Shown here: piece by piece, positions 1 through 11,266 of the stretch
Layout of the letters: every line of letters begins with the position of its first letter
Numbering within the stretch: the stretch's first letter is position 1
DNA from: Neocallimastix lanati (nom. inval.)
Taxonomy: Eukaryota; Neocallimastigomycota; Neocallimastigomycetes; Neocallimastigales; Neocallimastigaceae
Direction of reading: 5' to 3'
DNA length: 45,991 bases
NCBI GenBank assembly: GCA_016946835.1
Contig: JACVTC010000203.1
Coordinates: 155,001-200,991, forward strand
Translations under genes and position numbers: made by a program
Notes under the pieces: generated by a model
What the model saw: only the letters and a program-made list of their open reading frames with translations
Databases searched by the model: none
What the model was told of the DNA's origin: nothing

Positions 1-96
1 TATAAAAATCAAAATAGAATTAAATAATAAAAGATGTATGTATTAAAATATATACATTTTATTCTATCTATCTGTCTATCTATCTATCTATCTATA

Positions 97-136
<40 letters not shown>

Positions 137-265
137 TTTTTTGATAAATTTATATTTTTTAAAATAAAAATAAATAGAATAGAAAAATAGAAAAAAAAAA
201 AAAATCGAATTAATAAATAATAGAAATAACATATAATTTATTCTGTTTAAATTTAATGTAATTTT

Positions 266-304
<39 letters not shown>

Positions 305-589
305 TATATATAATATAATATATATTACAATAATATTACATTTTATAATATTATTTCAATAAAGAAGTTTAAAAAAAAAATTTTTTTTTTTATTAATTTT
401 TTTCTTTTAAAAGTAATATATATTAGAAAGAAAAATGTTTTTTATTCTCACAACACAATATAATTTCTAGACTATATCATATAATAAAATTTTTAAAAAG
501 AGAAAATAATTTAAATTTATATATATATATTTTTTTATAAATATTACGTATATATATATATATATATATACAATTATAACCATAACCTT

Positions 590-623
<34 letters not shown>

Positions 624-640
624 CATAATTTATATATATT
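1..640. repeat. A/T-rich intergenic DNA with homopolymer and TA tracts
   Basis: Almost entirely A and T. It contains a short ATCT tetranucleotide run near 65-95, TA dinucleotide runs (about 96-118 and 548-570), and poly(T) tracts near 119-142, 268-301 and 594-623. I see no gene, RNA or mobile element. Confidence 0.8.
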
Positions 641-659
641 ATTGTTTTCTTCTTGATTC

Positions 660-998
660 CTTCAGTGTAATTTAATAATAACAACAATAGGACTAGTGTT
701 ATTAATAACAGTAATAGTATTAATAGTGAAAATAGGCATATTAACATTAGTGATAGTGAAAATAATAGTATCCTTTACCAATAATGTACTGAATAGATCC
801 ATTGGTGAAAATCGTGTCAATATAAGTAATTTTTATAAATAAAAGTTGTATGTAAATATATATATATTATATGTGACGTGGTACCGATTATAGATAACTT
901 CCTTCTTGGTGGAAGAGATGCAGACATTATTGATTTAAAAATTATTAATAAGGAATGGGATGTTTTTAATTTAATTAACCAAATTATTTCTGTTGATT

Positions 999-1029
<31 letters not shown>

Positions 1030-1145
1030 TGCCATTCTTGATGCTATCTACCACTCTCAGTATACAGTAATTATGACTAGGGCTAAGTCTTCGACAAGGA
1101 ATTACCATTCCGAAAGGCAGGCATCAACACTGAAAATTCAGTAAA
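660..1145 (+). pseudogene. Degenerate coding relic, weakly dual-specificity-phosphatase-like
   Basis: This patch is less A/T-rich than its surroundings and holds two unlinked open stretches. The first (about 680-780) is Asn/Ser-rich, like many proteins of this genome, and ends in a stop. The second (878-1144, 88 codons) begins with residues reading IIDNFLLGGRDAD. That resembles the first strand and turn of dual-specificity phosphatases, which often start with an I-x-x-x-L-(F/Y)-L-G-G pattern. The reading then hits an 18-A tract encoding Lys, and no HCxxGxxR active-site motif follows. I see no splice sites that would join the pieces. It is most likely a decayed gene fragment. The family assignment is a weak guess from one short motif; the coding-relic call rests on composition. 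Confidence 0.3.
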
Positions 1146-1262
1146 AGAAACAGGCCTGTAGGGCCATTGCCTCTGAAGGAGAGAGAAAGAAGGAAAAAAA
1201 AAAATTATATAATCAAATAATTGATTCATCATCATCCTAATTTTTTTCATGATTAAAAAAAA

Positions 1263-1296
<34 letters not shown>

Positions 1297-1811
1297 TATT
1301 AAAATATTCTGTCAAAATATTTAATTATTATTTGAAAGTATTTACTTTAGTTTTTTTTTTTTATTATTTTTATTTAATTAATTTTATTTCAGTATGTATT
1401 TATTTAATTATTATTTTTTTATTATTATTTTTTATTTAATTATATATATATTTATATATATTATTTAATAAAATACTATTATATTTTTTATCTATTTGTT
1501 TTCTAGTACTGATTTTTTTATTTTATTTTATTTTATTTTATTTTTTTTTTTTTTTAATTTGAATTTTATTTTATATTTTTTTTCTTTTCTTTTCTTATTT
1601 ATTATGATTTAGTTTTTTATATATATTTAAAACTTAAAGATTATTATAAATATAATAATAATATTAATAATAATAAATAAAAAAATACTAATTATAAATT
1701 ATAATAATAATAATCATTAGTATTAAATATGTATATGAATGTATACATTTTAAAAAAAAAAAATAAAAAATAAAAAAATTAAAATAAAATTTCTTTATGT
1801 TAAATAAATCA

Positions 1812-1844
<33 letters not shown>

Positions 1845-1995
1845 TAATTAATGGGGTTTCTATTCTAAAAAGAATGACTTTAAAATATTAATTATCAAAT
1901 AGGGTATGATTGAATAATTAGATTATTCATAGAATAATTTAAATTTTTTTTTTTTTTCTTTTTTTTTTTATATTACTTTTATTTCATTTTTTAAA
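1146..1995. repeat. A/T-rich intergenic DNA, 3' flank of the mannosyltransferase gene
   Basis: Contains a poly(A) tract near 1260-1293, TTA/TTTTA runs (about 1516-1545), an ATT trinucleotide run (about 1812-1842) and many T tracts. The stretch just downstream of the minus-strand stop at 1996 is T-rich on the plus strand, so the transcript's 3' region would be A-rich. No gene is visible. Confidence 0.7.
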
Positions 1996-3855
1996 CTAAT
2001 TATTGGATATAATAAAATGAAATTTTTTTTCTCTTGATAAGATAGTATTTAAGGTATTACTTTCATCTTCACTAAGTGGTATTAATTTAACAGGCTTCTT
2101 ATCCATTTTCAAACAGGTTAAATCTGAATTCCACTCCCCTATATTATCATCAATATAGTAACTATCAAAATGAATGAGTGATCGCTCATCATTAAAGGAT
2201 GATTTATTTTTATCCTTAATAAGGTGACCATTCCAAAACATAAATTTACCATTACTTAAACTATGACCAATATGGCCACAAAATTTTTTACCCTCATCAT
2301 CTTTTTCTCTACTACCTATGTAGGAACAAGGAATAGGATTAACATGATAGTGTTCTCGAGCCATATCAAAACCCATCCAAAATGTTTCTTTATCCCCATA
2401 CACGTATTTATAGACAACATCATTTCGCATCACTTTTTCATTTAATTTACAAACGGTCAATAGACCAAGAATATTTCTAATTTTATGAATGACCACAGTA
2501 CTGGATTCCATTTCATGAATAGTTTCTTCTTTCCAGAAACGAAGGTTTCTTGTTTCTGGAAGAGGATCGATCATCCAAGATTTTAACCATTTGGAACCGG
2601 GATGAGGACCTGGAGAGATAGTACGATCTTGAAAGAATAAAGTACCTGTTTGTTTGTAACCAGGATCATCAAAAAGTAAAGCAGGTTCATGTAAATAAAT
2701 GACATCGGCATCAATTAAAATAACTTCTTCAAAACGAGAAGCCAAAATAGCAAAAGGTTTAACCGCCCAACCACCTATATTAACTTTTTCATTATCAAAG
2801 TAAGTAGTAATATCCTCGATATAAACATCCTTATATTCTTTAAGAATTTTACGATTGTCTTCACTCAAATCTTCATCTCCAATATAGAATATTTCTATTG
2901 GGAGGTCGGTATGTAAGACATTACGGAAGGTATCAATGGTGCTTCTTACCAATTTAAAGTAACTGTTTCCTACACAAATGACGATGCCTCTACCATGAGA
3001 AGACTTTACAAGATCTGCTATTGATTGAAAACGGAAATTATAAAGCCATGGGTACAGAGCCTGATGAATGATGTTTAAATTTACTCTTTCAGCGTCTAAA
3101 TTTGTAAAATTTTGTCCGATAAGAAAAGACGATTCTTCGGTCAAACTTTTTTTATATTGTTCTGAGTCGCCTGATTCATAATTTCCAAAGATATATCTCC
3201 ATAGACTTGTATGGAACTCTGTACGCCTTCTTAAATCATTGAAATCATAAACATTGACAGGTTTTTGAATTGCTGAATATAATATTTGTGCAGTAATAGT
3301 ATTTATATTTTTTTTTAATTGGTCTTTATCAATGACATTATTACTAAAAATTTCATTACCATCATTACTTTCATTATTAATATTATTTTCATTATCAATA
3401 TTTTCATTATCAATATTTTCATTATCAATATTTTCATTATCAATATTTTCATTATCAATATTTTCATTATCAATATTTTCATTATCAATATTTTCATTAT
3501 CAATATTTTCATTATCAATATTTTCATTATCAATATTTTCATTATCAATATTTTCATTATCAATATTTTCATTATCATAATTATTTTCATTACCTTTAAT
3601 ACTTTCATTACCATAATTAATTTCATTATCATAATTAATTTCATTATTTTCAATATTTCCATTATCTTTATTATTTAATGAACTGTAATCTTTTGAATCT
3701 TTAAAAATATATTTTGATTTTTTGTGAGTTCTAACTGTTATTAATTCATCATAAATATTATAATAATAATATATTGACAGAATAGAAAATCCTAAAATAA
3801 TTAAAAATATTATGATAGTAAATATCCTTTTTATTCTTTGTTTTAATTTATACAT
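1996..3855 (-). CDS. Type II membrane mannosyltransferase, GT71 (MNN1/MNN2-like)
   Basis: A 619-residue intronless reading frame. Residues 1-10 are basic and 11-33 form a hydrophobic signal-anchor, the type II topology of Golgi glycosyltransferases. Residues about 60-175 are an Asn/Glu-rich stem with roughly 12 tandem NENID units. From about 255 the sequence becomes globular. IVICVGNSYF fits the nucleotide-binding start of the fold. IDADVIYLHEP places the metal-binding DxD as D382-A-D384, and GDKETFWMGFDM at about 487-498 is a conserved block of fungal alpha-mannosyltransferases of family GT71. From family knowledge it would transfer mannose from GDP-mannose to N- or O-linked glycans in the Golgi lumen. 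The ATG at 3853-3855 is chosen because it directly precedes the basic/hydrophobic anchor. Donor and linkage are inferred; a related GT8/GT-A specificity cannot be excluded. Confidence 0.85.
   Translation of the reverse strand: MYKLKQRIKRIFTIIIFLIILGFSILSIYYYYNIYDELITVRTHKKSKYIFKDSKDYSSLNNKDNGNIENNEINYDNEINYGNESIKGNENNYDNENIDNENIDNENIDNENIDNENIDNENIDNENIDNENIDNENIDNENIDNENIDNENIDNENNINNESNDGNEIFSNNVIDKDQLKKNINTITAQILYSAIQKPVNVYDFNDLRRRTEFHTSLWRYIFGNYESGDSEQYKKSLTEESSFLIGQNFTNLDAERVNLNIIHQALYPWLYNFRFQSIADLVKSSHGRGIVICVGNSYFKLVRSTIDTFRNVLHTDLPIEIFYIGDEDLSEDNRKILKEYKDVYIEDITTYFDNEKVNIGGWAVKPFAILASRFEEVILIDADVIYLHEPALLFDDPGYKQTGTLFFQDRTISPGPHPGSKWLKSWMIDPLPETRNLRFWKEETIHEMESSTVVIHKIRNILGLLTVCKLNEKVMRNDVVYKYVYGDKETFWMGFDMAREHYHVNPIPCSYIGSREKDDEGKKFCGHIGHSLSNGKFMFWNGHLIKDKNKSSFNDERSLIHFDSYYIDDNIGEWNSDLTCLKMDKKPVKLIPLSEDESNTLNTILSREKKFHFIISNN
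3385..3581. repeat. In-frame 15-bp minisatellite encoding NENID
   Basis: About 12-13 head-to-tail, nearly identical copies of a 15-bp unit (plus strand TTCATTATCAATATT) lie inside the mannosyltransferase gene. The unit is a multiple of three, so gains and losses keep the frame. Degenerate units (NEINY, NESIKG, NENNY) flank the perfect core at the N-terminal side, as expected for an array that expands from its centre. The encoded segment is the extracytoplasmic stem, where length change is likely tolerated. Confidence 0.9.
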
Positions 3856-3985
3856 TTTTTTTTTTTTTATTTTAAAATATATATTTTAACGAATTAGTTA
3901 ATTTAATTATTTAATATTTTTCTTTAATAATTTTTATTTTTTTTTATTATTATTATTATAATTATTATTATTATTATTATTATTA

Positions 3986-4023
<38 letters not shown>

Positions 4024-4883
4024 TCCCCCCCTTATTGATTATATTATTTATTTGTTTTATTTATTATATATTAGTATTCATAAATATTATTAAATTTATT
4101 AATATATTTAAATATTATGATATTTTTATATATTGGAATTTATATTATTATGTATTAGTAGTGAGTTATGATTTTGTTATTTCATTTATTTACAAATTGA
4201 AAAATAATTAGTTTTTTATAATATAATATATATATAATTATTGATATTTCAGTATGATTTTACTAAGTTATCAATTATTGAAATATTATTTATTTTGTAT
4301 AAACTTTTTTTTTTTTTAATTTTTTAATAAATATGAATACTATTTTTTTTTACATACTATTATTTATTTTAAAGTAAATTTTTCATTTTTTAAATAAAAA
4401 AAAATATTTAATGGCTTTTATAGTTATTTATTTATTTATCTATATATTTATTTTTTTATTTATTTTTATTTATTTATTTATTTATTTATTTATTAATTGA
4501 ATAATTGGTTTTAATTTAACCGCAATTTTTTTTTTGTAAATTTTGTGTTTTTTTTTTTTTTTTTTTTTTTTTTGTGTGTAATTTTTAAATATATATATAT
4601 AATAATAATAAAAAAAAATTTAAATTATAAAGTAAAAATTTTCAATAAGAAAAAAAAATAAAAGTTTTATTTTATTTGTACTTTACTATAACCCTCTTTT
4701 ATTTATTTAATTCTTTATCATCATTTAAATTGATTTCAAATTCATATATATCTCTTCTTCTTTCTTTTCAATTTTTTTTAAGCAAAATTTATTCAATTAT
4801 TATTAATTTAATCTCTTTTAGTAACAAAACATATCTATTAATTCAATTTTTTTTTTTATAGTATTTTTTATTTTATTATATTT

Positions 4884-4941
<58 letters not shown>

Positions 4942-6420
4942 AATTGTATAGAAAAACACTTCTATATGTATATATTTATACAATCCTGAAATAATTTCTT
5001 TATCTTAATAATACATTAATTTCATGAATATATTTTTTTTATTTCACTCCTTCAAAATTATCAATATGACTATTGTTATTTTTTTTTTTTAATAAAAAAA
5101 TTATTCCACTCTTTAATTTTATTAAAATTATTTTTTTTTTTATCTTTTTAAAAAATTAATTCATTTTTTTTTTAATAAAAAAATCTTTATTAAATTTATT
5201 TAAATTTTAATATTTTAAAATTTAAATAAAAATTTCTTTCTTTTCTTTTCTTTTTTATATAAAAAATGTTAAAAACTGATGAAAATAAAAATAAAAATGA
5301 AAATAAAAAAAAAAAAATTTATAAAATAAAATAACAAAAAAAAAAAATTATAATAAAATTAAAATAAATAATTGTTTAAATTTTTTTGTTATAAAATTAT
5401 ATAAACTAATTGAATTATATATTATCAAATGTAATGATAATATATATAATTATACATTTATTTATTCTATATATAAATATAAAACTTAATAATCTTTAAT
5501 ATTATTATTTCTATATATTAATAATATATAATATTTTTGTATATATTTATAATATTTTTTATTATTAAACTTTTTTTTTGGTAAAACAACAAAGTGAAAG
5601 ATGATAGAATTTTCTATTTCTTTTTGTTTAAATTTTTTTAAAATTATTAATAAATTATTTTTAATCTAATTGGTTAACTTGATAAAAACTTTATATTAGG
5701 TCTACTTTTATTTTTTTACAAAACAAAAGATTTTTATATTTATTAAAGTTTTATTATAAACTTTAAATAAATAAAAATTATTCAATCTGGTAATAATTAT
5801 ATTAATATGTTAATAATTATTTTAGGATTAAATAATTTTTGTTTATATAAATATATCATATTATTATTATTATTATATATAATATTTGATTCAATACTAT
5901 TTTGTTTTATAAATTTTAAAATATTTGTATATGTTTAAATTAATAAAGGACAATAAATAATAAATTCTTTTATATTTATAAGGAAGTCTGTTCTTTCTCT
6001 AGGTGGTTGTAGTCAATTAATAATAAACAAATAACACAAATAATAGAAAATTATAATAAGTGTTTATGGTTTAATATTGTTATTTTACTTATTAAATTTT
6101 AATATCGACTTCAGAGTTAAAATAAAATAAAATACATGTTAAGTATTTATATTTAAAAATCTATTCCAAAATTACATGATTGGTTATTAATAAATGAATT
6201 TAAATTATAAAATTAAATAAATCATATTAATAAAGTTAGTTAATGGTATTAATCATTTAAATAAATATTTATTTTTAAAAAAGAAAAAGGTATGATTATT
6301 AATAGTGACATCCACTATGCTTGCACACGTCAGGTACCATTGGGTAACTGTAGTAAAGCTATAACAATACTTATATCGTTACAATTTTTAAAGTTTAGTT
6401 GTTTTAATAGTTCTCTTTTA
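3856..6420. repeat. A/T-rich intergenic DNA
   Basis: Holds ATT trinucleotide runs (3943-4021), a short C7 run at 4024-4030, TTTA runs (4430-4495), and long poly(T) tracts at about 4549-4573 and 4888-4936. Short open frames such as 4676-4861 consist of Phe/Leu/Ser codons forced by T-richness and look non-coding. Part of this interval is the promoter side of the minus-strand mannosyltransferase gene, but I can name no specific element. Confidence 0.7.
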
Positions 6421-6429
6421 TAATTGATT

Positions 6430-6915
6430 TAATATTTCCAATAAGTAGAAAAGTTAAGAGATTAATGGTATTATCTAATGAATGGGCTATTATTGAAGCT
6501 TAAATATATCCATCGCGGCCATAAGCATAGGCATAGGAGAGACCTAAAATGAATAGGCTTTTAAAGGTATTAATTTCTTTGACTAAGAGGACTAAAATTA
6601 AATCTAAAATTTGATAAAGCGAATAGAAAATTGGAAATTAGAAAAGCTAAAATTCTTATGAAAATGTCAATTGATTTTGCATCCTTTTCTTGAACCTTTT
6701 TTCCTTTCCAATTAATTATTTTAATATAATAAAACCTCTAAAAATAAATTCGTCAATTATCAATAATAGAATGAGAAAAGTTATATATAATACTATATTT
6801 TTATTAACTTTAAGAAAATTATTTTCTAATATATCTAGAATTATACTTGTGTTGTTATAAATTGGTCTTAATATTAATCCTAAAATAAAATTTAGAACAA
6901 AAGAGTATATATATG
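6430..6915 (-). pseudogene. CPBP (Abi/CAAX-protease-like) intramembrane protease relic
   Basis: Read on the minus strand, three hydrophobic pieces appear in the order of the CPBP family. First comes a membrane helix followed by IIDEFIFRGFIIL (about 6730-6775), matching the (E/D)ExxFRG glutamate motif. Second is AFLISNFLFALSNF (about 6610-6655), the position of the second motif, where an FxxxH is usual but no His is seen. Third is GLSYAYAYGRDGYI, then a stop, then ASIIAHSLDNTINLL (about 6465-6530), matching the final H-x-x-x-N motif. The frame is broken by a stop after the first piece, a shift, and an in-frame TAA inside the third, so it is a pseudogene. CPBP proteins are membrane-embedded proteases. 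Order and spacing of the motifs make the family call fairly secure; the original function is unknown. Confidence 0.65.
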
Positions 6916-7084
6916 AATTTACCTATATATGCAATGAGTGTAGTTGTGTAAACCCTTGAAAATTAGAAATTGTTTGAAAATATTAATATGCCTTTTCTTA
7001 TTTTTTTTTCTTTGACAAATTCGTGATTAACATACTCATTATTTTTTTTACTTAAAATAATCCTTTAAAATTTTAATAAAAGTA

Positions 7085-7700
7085 TGATAAGCTGGAAAAA
7101 AAACAGAGTTATGATACGGATTAAGTGGACCATGACCTTTACCACTATTGAATCTATATTTAAGAATATTTTGAAGATAGTTTCTATCAAAATATAATCG
7201 GTTAAAACTGATTCATTAATGACTAAACCAGCATCAATAGCAACTGAAAGGGTACAACCTGCATCATACGAATTTTTAAGTATGAACCTATTTTAAAGTT
7301 TCTTCATAGAAATCTTTACCATCATACAATATATTCTGTGATTACAGTAGCTTCTGTACTATTTTTAGCAATTTCCTTTTTTTTTTTTTGTCATTGAATG
7401 CAGCGTGACCACCCTTAATTAATGGATATTTAACACCTATTTTATGTAATTAATTACTTATTACAACATGAATACCACTAACTTTAAAGGTATTTTGTAC
7501 AGTTAGTTCAGTAATGATGGAATAACCATAAACTTGAAAGTCGGCAAAAGTTTTTCGATCAGTTTGAATACCCGAACCAGCAATTGTCATAGATCTTGGT
7601 GGAAAATAGCTATCCTTTCCAGTTCTTTCATCTTCTAAATTTCATTTTGTCCAGATTAACATTACATCAAAATAAATAGTATTTTGTTCATTATATGGAT
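7085..7700 (-). pseudogene. ThiD-like hydroxymethylpyrimidine (phosphate) kinase relic
   Basis: On the minus strand, broken reading frames carry the ThiD signatures in order. MTIAGSGIQTDRKTFADF is the ribokinase-fold start (usual form TIAGSDSSGGAGIQADLKT), here with a short internal deletion. It is followed by VYGYSIITELTVQNT and SGIHVV (about 7450-7595). KYPLIKGGHAAF (about 7400-7435) is the later nucleotide-side strand. YDAGCTLSVAIDAGL (about 7235-7280) is the GTGCTLS-type anion hole, with Asp-Ala where Gly-Thr is usual. SGKGHGPLNPYHN (about 7110-7150) is the typical C-terminal GKGxGPxN end. Several stops and shifts, one at an A12 tract, separate the blocks. ThiD phosphorylates HMP and HMP-P in thiamine synthesis. 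The gene is dead here; whether it came from a bacterium or from a fungal THI20-type gene cannot be told by eye. Confidence 0.7.
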
Positions 7701-8079
7701 TAAATTGAAATTACAATATAAAATTATTTATTTCTTTAATTTAAATTATTTTATCTTAAGTAACTTAAATTCAAATTGTATAGTTTTAATATTATGTAAT
7801 TTAAAAATTAAAGTAAATTATTAATATATAATAATATATAAATAATTATTAAAAATAAAAAAAAAAATAGAAAATTACATTTCTCCACAGTTTGCTTAGC
7901 ATAATTAATAATTTATTTTATTTTATTCAATATGTGCTTTAATTATATTCATATTCTACTATTTTTTTATTTTTTTTTATTCAATATGTATTTTGCTTAT
8001 ATCATTTTTACTATTTATTTTATTTTATTTTATTTTTCATTTTTTTTAATATTTTATTGCTTTTGAAATATTTTTTTAA

Positions 8080-8317
8080 ACTTACAGTAGCAATTTTTAA
8101 TCATTAATTTAGTATTATAGCCTGAGTTAAAAACGCCATCAGTATCAGAAGTATAAATTGTGTCAAAATAACAATGATTAACTATCATATATGAATTTCC
8201 ATTAACCCTCCAGGTAATTTGATTTTATTATACTTAAAGAACTACTGTTATAAACTTTAATAGAATTTAACATCTTCGAAGTAAATAGCACCAGCTATTT
8301 GAGTATTAACACTAGTA

Positions 8318-8349
<32 letters not shown>

Positions 8350-8540
8350 TTTTAAGATAAACTTAAAGTTAATATATTAAAAAAATTAATTTTTGTATTT
8401 TATAAACATTAACAATAATTCAATAATTGCCAACTTTCATATTTACCTTGTTATATTATAGACTGCTCATACTTATCAAGAGAATTCGAAGTTGTACCGT
8501 AAACATAGTATATACCACATCCGTAATCTATATTATAAAG
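8080..8540 (-). pseudogene. Probable right-handed beta-helix protein relic
   Basis: Three broken minus-strand stretches read as short beta-strand-like repeats: IDYGCGIYYVYGTTSNSL (about 8470-8525), TQIAGAIYFEDVKFY (about 8265-8310), and a third (about 8085-8205) containing SYMIVNHCYFDTIYTSD and KLMIKNC. The GGAIYF-like and NCxF-like strings recur in parallel beta-helix (POMP/pectate-lyase-like) repeat proteins, which are abundant in anaerobic fungi. Stops and microsatellite DNA (an ATCT/TA run near 8320-8348) interrupt it. The repeat resemblance is short, so the family call is tentative; that the region is a decayed coding sequence is more secure. Confidence 0.35.
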
Positions 8541-8801
8541 AAAAGTTGAATTTTTAATATTAAAATAATAATATATAATAGTTAATTTAATAATTATTCA
8601 AAGTTTATGTATTTATGTATTTATCTTAACATTATAACTTTAGTAATAATTTTTTGAAAAAGTTTTAAGAGTGTACTATCCTTAAAGTATTATATATACT
8701 AAAAATTTAACAATAGATTTTATGAATACAGTTAATATAATAAATATATTTTATATTAATGATAATGTATCATTAATAAATCTATTTTATTATTATAACT
8801 G

Positions 8802-8832
<31 letters not shown>

Positions 8833-10090
8833 CTTTTATACTTTTATTTGAATTTAATTTTATGTTAATCAATTTAATTGCCCATTACCAATTTAATAAA
8901 TAAATAAATAAATAAATATATAAATAAAACAAAACAAAAAGCAAATTTATATAATGAATATTCCTATTCTTATTATATATTATTATTATACATATTTATA
9001 ACATAAATTTTTAAAAATTTTTAAGAAAACTCTAAATAGAAAACCATAATTAAGAAATTTTTTTTTCTAATATTCTTTTTTCAAATATTTTATTAATAAC
9101 ATTAAATAAAATAATTTTACTTTTATTTTTTTGAATTAGTCGTTTATTAATATTTGAGTAACATATATTTATAATATAAAAACAATAATCTAAATTAATT
9201 TATTTAAAAAAATAAATAAATAAATAAATAAAATAAAGCAATATATTATGATTCATATTAATTATTATAAATATTATTAATTTATTAAATAAAGAAAATT
9301 ATTATTTTTGTCAAAAAATAACAAATATTATAATAACCAATAAATTATATTTATAACATTCCAAAAAGTATAAAACTAAGTCATTATGTTAAATTTAAAA
9401 AAATACTCTTGATCTTAAAATAAAATATCTCTAACAAAGACAAATTTATAAAATAACAAATTAATATTTATTTTGTAATTTTATGTGTCCAATTATTAAT
9501 ATTTTTAAATAAGTGTTTATTAACTTTATATATTTGAAAACTTTTATAAAAATTATATATAAATTATTAATTATTTTACAGAAAATGATGAATAAAGTTT
9601 TAAATAAACATTTTAATCAAACTCTAAAATAGAAATCCATATATTTTAGTTTTCCTTTTTCAACAATTTTATTGATATTATACTTTTTCTTTTATATTTT
9701 TGAATTTATTGAATATTAATATTGATAATTGAGTAACATATCCATGTAATTTAAAAAATGTAATTTAATAGATTTTATTTCGCTATAGAATCTCTGTAAT
9801 TAATAAATTAATATATATATATATAAATAAAAATATTCATATTAAAAAATAATTTATTATTTATTTATATATATAATTGATTCAATGAAATTAAATAAAT
9901 AAATAAATAAATAAAAAAAAAAAAAAAAGATTATATAACTTTAATTTTTATTGTTGATTGAAGGAATTGAAGTGAATAACATCACAAGTACCATCATCAA
10001 ATGTCAATATAATAAAAGCGAATAAACAATAAAATATAAAAAAACTAATAATTTTTTTTATTTTAAAAAAAAAAAAATAAAATCTGGAAA

Positions 10091-10134
<44 letters not shown>

Positions 10135-11214
10135 ATCCTTTACTCTCTACACATATTCTTTAAATTTAATCAAACATAAAAATGCGTTTATATAATATAT
10201 ATATATATATATATTAATATTTATTTTAATGATTATTATTATTTTTTTTAATATAAATTGGAAAAGACAAAATTTTTGTTCTAAATTTATTATATATAAT
10301 AAACGATATAACAAATTCAATAATATCAAAATATTTTATATACAATTTTTATATGAAATTTTTATATTAAATAATATGTATTATATACATATATAATATT
10401 TATAAATAATGTTACTTTTATACACAAAAAATTTTGTTTATTAAAAAGATAAATAAGTTATTAATATTTTAATTTAACTTGAATTTTAAATCATACTTGC
10501 CTATTCATTTTAATTTTTAACCAATATTTTCTAATTTAATATTGTTTTTAATTGTAAGTATTTTTGAGTAATTTTATTATTTTCAGAATAAATACTTTTT
10601 TTTTTTTTTTTTAAATAATTAGAAAGTTTATATATATATATATAATTTTAATAAAAGGAGATAGAGTAAACAAAATATTATGTCCTAATCTTACTAATTG
10701 AATATTTCCAATAATGATAAAGGAAATTGAAATTGATTTGATAAAATATAGTACAAGCTATAACTAAAACATATTAGCAATAGTAATAAATGAAATAAAA
10801 AATCCACTTTAGATAATGCTTGAATCTTTCTTACTTAATTAGTATTAATAGAGGAGTGAAACAAATTATATTATTAATATTCCAATGCTAAAAAGTACTC
10901 ATTATACTTAAAAAAAAAATAAATAAAAGTTAAAATAAAATAAAAAAAAAAATAAAAAGGTATTTTTCAAAGTATTGATATTATTAAATAAATATAAAAT
11001 ATTAATTAACATCTTTATAATATAAGGAATAATTAAGACTTAAATAATAATACTAAAATAAAAATGATTTAATGATATATAATATTTCAAGAGTATTTAA
11101 AAACTTAAATATATATAAATTAAATAATAATAATAATAATCAAATATATTAATATTAATAACAATAAATAACAATAAATAACAATAATAACAAATAATAA
11201 TAAATAATAAATAA

Positions 11215-11266
<52 letters not shown>

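Noticed and set aside
3315-3678. Open frames of 82-119 codons on both strands over the NENID repeat
   Set aside because: They are frame shadows of the 15-bp repeat (Met-Lys-Ile-Leu, Phe-Ile-Ile-Asn patterns) within the mannosyltransferase gene.
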